Source: Cantharellus purpuraceus (Eukaryota; Basidiomycota; Agaricomycetes; Cantharellales; Hydnaceae). Taken from it: a stretch of 64,000 nt of DNA. How positions within the stretch are numbered: the first letter of the stretch is position 1; every line of letters starts with the position of its first letter. The DNA lies in assembly GCA_025174535.1 (NCBI GenBank), contig JALBUN010000003.1, forward strand, positions 620,001-684,000. The letters are read 5' to 3'. The notes beneath the pieces were generated by a model that did not search any database, was not told the origin of the DNA, and saw nothing but the letters and a program-made list of their open reading frames with translations. Made by a program: the position numbers and the translations under genes. Positions 20,867-31,494 of the stretch are shown in pieces.

Positions 20867-21407
20867 TCAAGCAGTTTCGTACAACTGCTCAATACTACTA
20901 AACTCGGCATTGAAGCCCTTCTTGAGAACTTCTTGTCTCAGAGGTTCGTGCATTGCAGTTACGAACCTCTTCCTGTACATGTATGCATCCAGCGGCATTA
21001 TCATGTGGCCTGCATACTTATCTAGATCATTCATTAATTTGTGAATGGTCCTTTGACCCTGTGTTACAGAGTCAAATCTATTTGACGCATGATCATGCAT
21101 CAGGGTGTGTAGGAATCTATGCTGCAATCCTTGGATTGCAGTTTCCAGGGTCCAGTCTTGGACTGCCCTTTTGTAGTGTTCGACATTTCTGTAGAACCAT
21201 TCCTGGGCCTCACCTTTAAGGCAAGTGCCTAAGTATGATAGTTGAAACTTTGTACTTGATGGCCCTAGAAGATTATTCATCTTCAGCCATTGTAGCATAC
21301 CTGCTACAAAGATCTCAAACTCTTCAAGATCCATGCCTCCTGCATATTGCTTAGGAGGCAATACCTTAATGCCCACCTTGGCAAGTACAGACTTCTCTGG
21401 GTCTGTG
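20867..21407 (-). pseudogene. family B gag, second part (copy 2)
   Basis: It matches the plus-strand gag at 15044-15670 along its length (VAGMLQWLKMNNLLGPSS, AQEWFYRNVEHYKRAVQDW, LMNDLDKYAGHMI). The N-terminal codons beyond about 21,407 come from flanking family C material, so the ORF start is not native. Followed on the minus strand by an acidic stretch (20221-20475) and a zinc knuckle with an in-frame stop. Confidence 0.72.
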
Positions 21408-21587
21408 TCTGGTGAAGGTGAATGAAGAGGGTGCTGTTGAGCCAATTTATAGTGCTCTGGGACTGGAGGATGATGGGGAGCAAAAAGGACGGTCAAAATG
21501 GTAGATCACACTCTGGGACTTTCTGGCAAGATGGTTGATCATGCTCTGTGACTGGAGGACGATGGGGAGCCCAGTTGAGAGGTACGC
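21408..21587 (-). repeat. short inverted fragment of family C
   Basis: From about 21,447 the minus strand matches the end part of family C (the blocks CTCCCCATTGTCATCCAGTC-like and GAGCACGATCAGCC-like around 23,350-23,440). It abuts the plus-strand family C copy 2 head to tail in opposite orientation. 21408-21446 is unassigned. Confidence 0.6.
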
Positions 21588-21793
21588 TGATGAGCCAGGA
21601 CGCATCGAGGACGTATATCGAACCACTCTGACAGTCCAACTCCACCAGCATCTTTTCATATCAACTTTTAAATAGCGCTGCAACTCCCTCTCCACCTCAG
21701 TCTCTAATTCTAGCCATCGATCGTCACTTGTGTTTCATCGCCATCAATCATTATCAGCCTTCTATTCACACCGATCCTTTCATCATCATTCAC

Positions 21794-22123
21794 ATGGCTT
21801 CCCATTCTATTCCCCTCTCCAACATCGCTTCTAATAATACGTCACACTGGTCTCTGGACACAGAGGACTATCAAAAATACACCGAGCTCCACGGGCATGT
21901 TAAGCCACCTCCACATGTCAAAATACTTCCAAAACTCTTTCAACGTCCAAGATCCCCACCATGTCTCTCTTATGCCATTGGCGATCCCATATTCTTTCAC
22001 AATTCCGTTGAACCATATACATTCCTCGACATTTCACCTCTATATCATAACACGGATAGAAGAGTCAAACATGAGGTAGAATTTCAGTTGCCATCGCCGA
22101 CCTATCCTCCCACTTCAATCTGA
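21794..22123 (+). CDS. small ORF inside family C repeat, copy 2
   Basis: About 109 codons from MASHSIPLSN to PTYPPTSI. It is colinear with the ORFs in copies 1 and 3; differences are mostly single replacements (N/H, K/T, R/H). Copies 2 and 3 both end at TSI where copy 1 reads on. No known domain recognised. Confidence 0.35.
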   Translation: MASHSIPLSNIASNNTSHWSLDTEDYQKYTELHGHVKPPPHVKILPKLFQRPRSPPCLSYAIGDPIFFHNSVEPYTFLDISPLYHNTDRRVKHEVEFQLPSPTYPPTSI

Positions 22124-22200
22124 CTCAGGTTACATCATGTCAGGCAAAGGGACCGAATACTCTTGGAATGGGATACCATATGGAGATGGATCACTAAGAC

Positions 22201-22760
22201 GCTTGTTTGGAATCATGTCAGTATACAATATTCTGATGTATATCTCATATACATCAGAATTTCAATGATACATAAAGCCAGGGAGTTACAATTTGGATAT
22301 CTTAAAAGATTTCGGATGTGTGAAATTTTCATAAATATAAACATATATTCTATATTTTAATAAACTTTAAAAGATAAGATATTTGGTTGAGATGAACATA
22401 ATCATTTACATGGATTAATAGGAATGTCTGTATTAATATAATTGGTATTATATAGGGTATTTAGATATACAAATACCAGGTGGGGATTAAAGATAGTTCA
22501 AATTATGTTACAAGTATTGTACAAGAAAGAATCAATGATATTCGGATGTTCCCTCAAGAGAGTTGCCACCACTAAATGGGGAAAAAACAATTATTTCTGA
22601 GAATTATGCCAAAATATCAAAATATGTTTTAATCTAGTATATTGTGTAAAATTTGAGAATCATGTTGAAATATGAAAATAAGTTTGAATTGAAGTGTATT
22701 GTGTAAAATTTGAGGAAAATAGGTTGTATATACGTATTTGTTGTATTTCTGAACAAGTGT
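22201..22760. mobile_element. element F, MITE-like (560 bp)
   Basis: CTAAGAC at 22194-22200 and 22761-22767 flanks it (8 bp if one mismatch is allowed). The uninterrupted site is visible in family C copy 1. Imperfect inverted ends: GCTTGTTTGGAAT at the start and ACACTTGTTCAGAAAT on the opposite strand at the end. It has no coding capacity and is A+T rich. A 14-bp perfect hairpin lies near one end (22230-22243 with 22247-22260). Size, ends and duplication fit a non-autonomous DNA transposon, possibly hAT-like; superfamily uncertain. Confidence 0.65.
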
Positions 22761-23582
22761 CTAAGACAATAAGGAGTATTTGTTGTGGAAGCTGACTGAA
22801 GTCCTCATGTGACTCAGGGTCAATTTACCTTTGGAGCCATAGGGAAGATGGTATTGGTGGATGTTTCTATTGTTCTTTTATATGACTCACCCCTGTTTCA
22901 TCTTTTAATTCATTCATACACGACTTACTCATCCTTGTTCTATTTTTGGTTCTTTTATTACTCATCACCCCCTATTCTTACAAAGATTATCCCTATCTGT
23001 CGTTTCATTTCTCCATGATTTCCCCATTAGTAGTTCAACCTCACATGCTTCATCAGCTGGCTTGATCAGCATTTCTTGCATCATATCACATCATTTGCTC
23101 CTCATATTGTGTCATTGTGCCCTGGGGATTTGTATATAAAAGGGCGCTAGTTTTTGCCTTTGGAATCAATCAATAAGTTTTTCAGCCAATGCTCTAAAGT
23201 CAAAGTCCACGCTCTAAGTCTACGCTCTACACTCTACATCACAATCCATCATCTCTACACTGAGGTAAAACACCTTGGTTCAACGATCAGATTTCCCTCC
23301 GCCACCGAGAGGTTGCTTCTCCTGAAACCAGCTTTCGCGTACCTCCCAACCAGGCTCCCCATTGTCATCCAGTCACAGAGCACGATCAGCCATCGGGACC
23401 GACCTTTTGCTCCCATCCCCATCCAACCACAGAGCACTATTCCACTTCCCTGTTACTAAGTGCTACCTCTACCCCTCGACCTGATTGATCTTTGGAGTGC
23501 TGAACAACTGCGTTACACACCGTCTGTTTGCTAGGACCGTTGCGCACAGGCTTATAGGATCTATTCCATAAGCGAACCGACA

Positions 23583-24767
23583 ATGCAAAAGCTGGTTTCA
23601 GGAGATGTGACCTCTCAGTGGTGGAGGGAAATCTGATCATTGAACCAAGGTGCTTTACCTCAGTGTAGAGCTGATGGATTGTGATGTAGAGCATAGAGTG
23701 TAGACTTAAAGCATGGACTTTGACTTTAGAGCATTGGCTGAAAACTTGTTGATTGATCCAAAAGGCAAAAACTAGCACCCTTTTATATACAAATCCCCAG
23801 GGCACAACAACACAATATGAGGAGCAAATGATGTGATATGATGCAAGAAATGCTGATCAAGCCAGCTGATGAAGCATGTGAAGTTGAACTACTAATGGGG
23901 AAATCATGGAGAAATGAAGTGACAGATAGGGATAATCTTTGTAAGAATAGGAGGTGATGAGTAATAAAAGAACCAAAAATAGAACAAGGATGAGCAAGCC
24001 GTGTATGAATGAATTAAAAGATGAAACAGGGGTGAGTCATATAAAAGAACAATAGAAACATCCACCAATACCATCTTCCCTATGGCTCTGAAGGTAAGTC
24101 GACCCTGAGTCACATGAGGACTTCAGTCAGCATCCACAACAAATACTCCTTATTGTCTTAGTGATCCATCTCCATATGGTATCCTGTTCCAAGGGTATTC
24201 AGTCCCTTTGCCTGACATGATGTAACCTGAGTCAGATTGAAGTGGGAGGATAGGTTGGTGATGGCGACTGAAACTCTACCTCACATTCAACTCTTCTATC
24301 CATGTTATGATATAGAGATAAAATGCCAAGGAATGTATATGGTTCAATGGAATCATGAAAGAATATGGGATTGCCAATGGCATAAGAGAAACAAGGTGGG
24401 GATCTTGGACGTTGAAAGAGTTTTGGAAGTATTTTGACATGTGGAGGTGGCTTAACATGCCCGTGGAGCTCGGTGTATTTTTGATAGTCCTCCATGTCCA
24501 GCGACCAGTGCGACATATTATTAGAAGAGATGTTAGAAAGAGGAATAGAATAAGCCATGTGAATGATGATGAAAGGATTGGTGTGAATAGAAGGCTGATA
24601 ATGATCGATGGCGATGAAACATGAGTGACGATTGATAGCCTGAAATAGAGACTGCAGTGGAAAGGGAGTTGAGGTGCTATTTAAAAGATTGATACAAAAG
24701 ATGCTGGTGGAGTTTGACTGTCAAAGTGGTTTGATATACATCCTCAATGCGTCCTGGCTTGTCAACA
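23583..24767 (-). repeat. family C long repeat, copy 3, inverted
   Basis: Minus-strand copy starting TGTTGACAAGCCAGG at 24767 and running to about 23,588, where it meets copy 2 tail to tail. It lacks the final segment after the AAACCAGC block and has no element F. With copy 2 it forms a large inverted repeat. Its right edge lies in family B gag-leader sequence. Confidence 0.7.
24232..24558 (-). CDS. small ORF inside family C repeat, copy 3
   Basis: About 108 codons (MAYSIPLSNISSNNMSHW ... PTYPPTSI), colinear with the ORFs in copies 1 and 2. It lacks one codon near the start (MAYSI in place of MASNSI), an in-frame change. Function unknown. Confidence 0.35.
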   Translation of the reverse strand: MAYSIPLSNISSNNMSHWSLDMEDYQKYTELHGHVKPPPHVKILPKLFQRPRSPPCFSYAIGNPIFFHDSIEPYTFLGILSLYHNMDRRVECEVEFQSPSPTYPPTSI

Positions 24768-25926
24768 CACTGGTAACTGTTCAGTGCATGTTGCAACTGT
24801 CGGTTTAAGTCAACAGCCACATTGAGCTGCTGCTCTCTAAACAGCTGGCCAAGCTCTTGCTCTGCATGTTTAGCCTTCCATTTGAGGGCTAACCTGTGTT
24901 TACAAGAAGCCTCAACTTCTCATTGTTTCCATAGCTTGATCTCTTGATCAAGCTCCTTTGCCATAGATTGAGGAGTTTCCTCCTCAATCTGGATTGGTAA
25001 TCCTTGCCTTACAGGGATTACAGGGATCACTGGGTCTCTGATTCCCTTCATTGGGGGAATCTCATTTCCTCTGTCCAACCAATCATTTGGTTGGATCCTT
25101 TCACTCTGGGGAGATCCAGACTCTCTGGATTCAGATTCTCAATGAGAATCTGATCTTCAGTGATGCAACTTGTGTTGCTCAGAGCTCTCTTGGAGTGATT
25201 TTAACATCATTCCTAGCTCTGCAATTTGCTGCCCCATAGTAGTGGCAGCATGTCCTGCTTCGGCAGCCATCATGGCTGCCTGAGCACTAGCTTTGCTAAT
25301 GCTCTTCATCTCATGTTGATTATGCATGAGTTGTTTGGTCAATCTTGTAATTGACCTGTGGGTTTCATGCCACTCCATGCTGCGCAATTCCCTAGTAGAA
25401 GTATTGCTACTTCTACTTGTGCTCATATATTGAGCACATTCCTTTCCTTTAGGAATGTTGGAGGCAGTTAATGACTGTCTCCTCCTTTCTTCTCTAATCA
25501 GAGCACCACTCAATGAGGGGTTCCTGTTCAACAGATGATCTATTGTGCAATTGTCTGTGCAGTCTCACAATCACAATGACTCTCTCCTAGAGTCCTCCTT
25601 ACAAGAAGTCCCTATGACTTTTCTAGGGACTAGCTCCCCTTCATGGGAGCTTCTGCTGCTGGCTACATGCCACTGTTCATCTTTTATGATGTCCTGGGCA
25701 CTGCCAGCATGACTCACTCTACTGCAAGTCATCATTATGATGACTCCTTTCTTTCTTCTATCTTTGTAGACTAAATAAGTTAGTCTACTAGTTGCTTACT
25801 TATATGAGTGACTGGGGGGGTTGGTATACATCTGTACACCAGCAACAGCTGGTTTTCTAGTATTGACTAGAAAACTTCAATAATGAGGAAGAATCAATTG
25901 ATTCTTCCTTTGGAAGTTCAAAAAAG

Positions 25927-26196
25927 TGTAACTGGGTGTCTTAGTTCACACTGTTACACAGAACTCAACCAAGTATATTGGTTGTGTGATGTGCTGTACA
26001 GTGTGGTTGTTTACTAAGGTCTGTCTGCTATATGTGGACCCACACATGTACTTGGGTCCACTGGCTTACATAATAACTATACATATGCACCCTATGGGCA
26101 CATATATCTACCAAGAAGACAGCATTCCTTAATGGAATGCTACATACATTAATTACAATTATATCCTATAGTAAGTAAGTACCTTGGGTACTTACA
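25927..26196 (-). repeat. family B 5' LTR of copy 2 (270 bp)
   Basis: Minus-strand TGTAAGTACC...AGTTACA. It shares the GTGCCCATAGGGTG subtype with the LTR at 12987-13259. Its right edge is inside family A copy 2 integrase sequence (GCAAACTTGG follows). Confidence 0.85.
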
Positions 26197-29100
26197 GCAA
26201 ACTTGGTGATCAGAAGCAGATCAGCCCAGTTGTCTTGTTGATAGTTACAATAGACTCAGAGATATTGTTCTAGGGACTGATTCATTTGTTCCATTTGTCC
26301 ATCTCCCTCAGGATGGTATCCAGAGGTGAAATGAAGCTTCATGTCAAGAGCCTTTCCTAATGTTCAGAAGAAGGAGGACACAAACTCCAAGCCCTGATTG
26401 GATGTGACATGTGATAGAACTCCATGTTTAGAGAACATGTGAAGAACAAACGACTTAGCTAGTAAGGTGGAGGTGATGGTGTCATGTGTTGGAATGAATA
26501 GTGACTGTTTAGTGAATCTGTCAACAATCACAAGTAGGGTGTCATATCCAAGCAACAGAGGGAGCTTCTCTATGAAATCCATGGAGATGGAGTTCCACAG
26601 TTGCTCTGGAACCAGAAGCTGCTTAAGTGTTCCATAGGGTTTATGCCTTTGCAATTTTGAGCACATACATGTGGTACAAGAGTTACAGTAGTGTTGAATA
26701 TACTCTCACATTTTTGGCCATACATAGTCTCATCAGATTAATCCTTGTGTGTGGCTTGTGTGTGGTTTTGTCCAAAATGGCCAGAAATCAGATGATCATG
26801 ATAGTACTGCAAAACTCAGAGTCAGAGACCATTGACATCAGGGATGTATATCCAGTCATTATGTCGGAGGTGTCCTTTGGGGTCAAGTGACTACTTCAGA
26901 TCAGAAGGGTCATCCAAGTATTTAACTGCAACAGGATTGGATTGGAGTGATGAGCGGATGTCAGAGCAGAGTTGGTCAATGTCCATGATGGTGACAGCTT
27001 GGAAGCTAGGAGTCATGAGGGTGGATGCTCATAGGGACAATGCCAGCTGCTCATTAGTGAACACAGGATGAAAGTTGTGTGGATTTACAGTGGCATAGTC
27101 ACTACTCCCTTCTTTAGGGTAGACATCCCAGCATCTAGTTAATGCATTGGGCAGTGCTCCAAGTTGACCAGGATGAAGCAGATAACAAGGTTGAACTGAG
27201 AAAGGTATTCAGACCACTGGACTTGCCTCCAGGTGAGGAGTTTCATCATGGAGAAGTATTCCAAGTTCTTGTGGTCCATTATGACATCAACTGGATCGGA
27301 GGGACCTTTGAGGTAGTGTCTCCATATCCAGAAAGCTTCATATATGGCAAGGAGCTCTTTGTCATGGATGTCATAGTTCAGCTCAGGAGGCATAAAGGTA
27401 TGCAAGTGAAAAGCAATCGGATGGACTTGTCCATCATGTGGAGAGATGATGGACAGGATCATGGCAAGTGCATAGTCAGAGGCATCAGTCTCCAATAGGA
27501 TAGGAATGACTGGAACCCAATGAGTCAGTATTGGAGTGGAGGTAAAGGCCTTTTTCAAAGTCTCAAAGCTCTGTCTACATTTGTCAGTGAAATTCCATTG
27601 GATACCCTTCCTAATAAGCCAGGTAAGCAGAATGGTAATATTGGAGTAGTTGTGGATGAAGCATTGGTAGAAGTTGGTGAACCCTAGGAAGGATTGTATA
27701 TCTTTGATTTTCCATGGTTCCAGCCATTCCTGTATGTCAATCCTGCAGGGGAGAGGATATATATAGCCTAGATACTCAATGGAGTCAGAGTGGAATTTGC
27801 ACTTGTCAGCACAGGCGAAGAGGCCATGTTGGCAGAGATGTCAGAGTACCTCTTGGATGTGTCTGATGTTCATCTTCATTATCCAAATATACCAAAATGT
27901 CATCTAAGTAAACAAGGACGGTAACATTGAGGAGATCGGAGAAGGTATTGTTTATGAACCATTGGAAGGTGGCTGGAGCATTGGTTAGTCCAAAGGGCAT
28001 GACACACCATTTGAAAGATCCATATCGAGTGTGGAAAGTTGTTTTCCACTCGTCACCTCAGATACAGACTAGATGATAGGCATGTCAGAGATCTATTTTG
28101 GAATAGATCTTAGCTTTGCATGGACTCTTGAGCAGGTCTGTGGTACAGGGTATTGGGTACCAGTCTTTCTTGGTGATCTTGTTGAGTCCATGGAAATCAA
28201 CACATAAATGGAATGATCCATCTTTCTTGCAGATGAATAGGACTGGGGCCCCATGGGAGGATAGGGATGGGCAGATGAAGCCTGTGGCCAAGTTCTCATC
28301 TATGAATGTCCAGAGAGCCAGTAGCTCTTTTTGGGATAGTGAGTAGATAGGGCCAAGAGGAGGGGTGGAGTTGTTGTCCAACTCAATCTTGAGATCATAC
28401 GGTTGGTGTTCTGCTAGAGAGTCAGCTTTGGACTTGCTGAACATGTCAGTGAACTCGTGATACTCCTTAGGAACCATAGATAGGTTTGGTGGAGCTGATT
28501 GAGCAGAGTGGGTGGTGAGAAGGATTGGATCGGAGAGGCAAACCTGAAACATTTCTGATCTGTCCAGTTTGCTTAGTCAGGTGAAGACCATAGTGTCCAC
28601 CATCAATATAGACGGAGGGGTAGATGGAGTATCTATTGGAGTAGAGTCAGCAGAGGTGGAAGATAATTTCACACCTATAGTTGCTGGTGATGTCAGGGAT
28701 GACACAGCCTGCACTGGAGAATGGAATGTGACAAAGAGGGTGAGAGAGTAAGAAAGAGCAGATGCATTCAAGCAGACCTCGTTTGTTGCACAGGGAGTAC
28801 CAATGTAGCCCTCAGCCCAGAGGCTAGAGGACTGCTTACTATTTTTTTGAGTCCATCACCTTGGTGTCAGACTTGTCTGTCATGGTGTTGGCTGCATGGC
28901 CCTTTGCTTTCATGGTGGACAAGGTTGCCTTGTTGCAATCCTTGGCTTGGTGACCAGGCTTTCCACAGAACAGAGGTTGTTGTCCATGTGGTGCTGGTGT
29001 TCCTGCTGGGTGAGTTTGCCATCCTTACCCAGCTTGGTGGAGAGGTCCAGAGTGCTCTTGCAAGCTCTGGAGTGGTTGCTGGAACTGGAGTTGTTCTGAC

Positions 29101-29998
29101 TGGGACCAGACACAGTGGCATTACCAGTGTTTGACTTCTGGCTGGAGTTGCTGGTGGTCTTCTTATCAGACCCCTTGTTGGACTTGGGGGTCTTGTCCAA
29201 TGATTTGTCCAACTTGTTGTTAGTCAAATTTTCATGGGAGACCTCAGATTGATGTTCCCAGTAATGGATTGGGCAAGCTTGCAAAGGTTAACCAGGGTAT
29301 CTGGCTTTCCGATGCGTGATATCTTGTCCTTGATGCAGGATGGAAGACCAACATAAAATTGGTGTCAGAGTGTGGCATCACCCCATTGGACCTTTGGAGC
29401 TAGCTGCTGGAAACTCACAATGTATTTTGCGATTTTGTGATTTTCCTTCATCCAAAGTTGATCAAGTTCATTCTTGGCATTGGCCTTGGGGTTGTAAGGA
29501 CTGAAATTGGTCCGGAGTTTGGAGACAAAGTTGGAGTAGTCCTCTGACCATATCAGGTCATTGGAGTCATCCATGAGTGCTGGCTCAAAGTGGTCCAGCA
29601 CGGTGCCCTTGGGATGGGACATGGTGAAAGTGACCTTTGCCTGATCGGAGGTAAAAGTATTGGGGTGGTCACAGAAGTCCAACTGACATTGCACCAGGAA
29701 CAGTTGGAGTTTGCATGGATTGGAGCCATCAAAGGGATTGGGTTCCCAGACCTTGGTCCAGGACTTAGGAGCTTGTGGGATACAGATGCTGCTGGCAAGT
29801 AGGGAGATGGCTTGTGCCAGATTCAGGGAGGGCAGGGTGTCATCCTCTTCATCGACAGTTGCTATGTGGCCCATCAGCTCTTCGACAACCTCGGGGATGG
29901 TGTCAATGCCGGGAGTGGGCACCTTGACTGTTTGTGCATGTTTGTAATTGGTGGTGGATCATGGCCATAGAGTAGAGTGAGTACAGCAGTTCAAATAT
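26197..29998 (-). pseudogene. family A gypsy element copy 2 (gag-pol), decayed
   Basis: Minus strand, from 29,922 leftward: gag (29365-29922, SWTKVWEPNPFDGSNPCKL), a CCHC knuckle near 28,950-28,985 with a one-base shift inside it, a retropepsin trace (28560-28790), RT (28085-28552 GAPVLFICKKDGSFHLCVDF; 27806-28000 [11 protein letters not shown] with intact catalytic Asps), RNase H (27139-27558, NYDIHDKELLAIYEAFWIWR) and integrase core (26364-26666, ISMDFIEKLPL and VIVDRFTKQSLF). Frame changes separate these blocks. The integrase C-terminus and 3' LTR are cut away by family B copy 2. Confidence 0.86.
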
Positions 29999-30000
29999 AC

Positions 30001-30507
30001 TGTTACACATTAGGTCCAGTGGGGGGTCAGAACCTGGATTGGAGTTTGGGGTTGGAGTTGGAGTGGGTGTCAGGGTGCATCATGGGGGTCAGAACAGACT
30101 TGGCTTCAGCTTATGTGCTGTGCCCTCACTAATACCTGTGTCCAAGATTTTGGAGATGGAGTATAACTTAGATAGTTTGGATTGGACTTAGGAGCTAGGT
30201 GTGATTTGATATTCAAACTGGGGGATGAAGTCCCCAGTAGTATGACTTAAATACATATTTGGAATCTAATAATAATTACTCCAGTGATGGATCTCTGAGG
30301 CCAACAGCCTTACATGAATATGTCTGAGTCCAATGGGGATGGATGTCCAATTCCTATGGTGATGCTGATGCATCAATTGGAACCAGAGGTGGATGAACAA
30401 GATCGACAGTGACAATCAGACAGACTGATGGGGATGTGATGGTTTCCAAATGGAGTATAGATTTCATATGCACAGGGATCTGGGCGTTAATGAATATAGT
30501 CATAACA
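30001..30507 (-). repeat. 5' LTR of family A copy 2 (507 bp)
   Basis: Ends TGTTACAC (30001) and CATAACA (30507) on the plus strand; matches the solo LTR at 13498-14013 through most of its length. Next to it the leader AGTATATTTGAAC resembles AGTATATATGAAC beside the copy 1 LTR (about 8470-8483), a possible shared priming site. Confidence 0.82.
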
Positions 30508-30880
30508 TATAACAGTAATGTATATTTTAATATTATTGGTATAATATAGAATATTTAGATATACAAATACCAGGTGAGGATTCAAGGTACATTAAATTAT
30601 TTGACCAGTATAATATAAGAAAGAATGAGTGAAAGAAATTAAGTGTAGCAGGAGTAGAATATTCCCTTGATGGAGTTGCCACTGGTAAATGAAAAAAAAA
30701 AAAAACAATTATTTTTGAGAATCATGTCAAAATATCAAAATGTGTTTTAAATCTAAGTATATTATGTAAAATTTGAAAATCATGTTGAAATATCAAAATA
30801 TATTTTAATCTAAGTATATTGTGTAAAATTTGAGGAAATGGGTTGTATATACATATTTGATGTATTTCTGAACAAGCATC
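30508..30880. mobile_element. element F, copy 2, truncated
   Basis: Matches the right two thirds of 22201-22760 in the same orientation (TATTTAGATATACAAATACC, ATTTCTGAACAAG). It begins abruptly at the outer edge of the family A LTR, so the retrotransposon probably landed in it. It contains an A13-A15 run at about 30,693. Confidence 0.65.
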
Positions 30881-31494
30881 TTACACTTCCCCATACTGCC
30901 ACTTGATCATACAATCCATAGTGGCTGTTTTATCAAGCCTGCAAATACTGTAAAGGAGTTTGCATTCCTTTCATGAGCGAAGTGAATGTTCAAAATGAGC
31001 ACTATAAACCAACTCATTCCAGGCCTTGACAACTTGATTTCAAACTTTTACTGTAAGTTATAGTTTGTTGAGCAGAAGGATGTTCACAAGGATGTGCATC
31101 TTAGTTTCAGAAACTGGCATACCTAGCAGCACCGGTAGCTGTCGCCTTTTGCTCCAGCTGAATTCACCATGAACCTTACAGTAGTTCATTGAAATTTAAA
31201 AATTGAAGCTCCGCATTGATTTGTCAACTGCCTCCGCGAGTTTTTTTTCGTTGCTCTATCGCTAGCTTTTGTGCTCAAACTAGCACTCCTCATCGCCTTC
31301 GACGTTGTGTACCCTCGTCGGTTACCTTAAAATAATCCGTCACTACTTCTTAGTTGTGACCTTCGATCGATAACCACACTCTTGTTGTAACAAACACCCA
31401 GCCTTTCCAGAGCACGTAGGTGGACTCCACCACTGCTCTTCTATGACTTCTAACATATTGCTAGCAGTGACCCTACGTCGTTTTTGTTCGCATC
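30881..31494 (+). promoter_or_regulatory. transposon/gene boundary and upstream region of the NTF2-RRM gene
   Basis: No transposon similarity or convincing ORF was seen after about 30,890. The last 250 bases before the ATG at 31495 are pyrimidine-rich (for example GCTCTATCGCTAGC, CTCGTCGG), as is common upstream of basidiomycete housekeeping genes. No clear TATA box close to the start. Confidence 0.35.

Larger units (their letters stand above)
21588..23582 (+). repeat. family C long repeat, copy 2, with element F inserted
   Basis: Starts TGATGAGCCAGG and ends GCGAACCGACA, colinear with copy 1 apart from a 560-bp insertion at 22201-22760. The TATA box (TGTATATAAAAGGG) is at about 23,130. The conserved small ORF occupies 21728-22123. 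Its first bases (TGTTG) are missing at the junction with the inverted fragment. Confidence 0.68.
17967..26196 (-). mobile_element. family B gypsy element copy 2, with pol, heavily nested
   Basis: Read right to left: 5' LTR (25927-26196), leader and first gag part (24768-25926), a 3.3-kb family C cluster (21408-24767), second gag part (20867-21407), zinc-knuckle region with a stop (about 20,500-20,580), retropepsin (19579-19966, YDVILGTPFLRKLGI), linker, RT (18717-19270, VYLDDIFVYSH with intact YLDD) split by a solo LTR (18078-18711), and the start of the connection region to 17967. The rest of RNase H, integrase and the 3' LTR are missing. It sits in the integrase region of family A copy 2. 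Confidence 0.82.
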
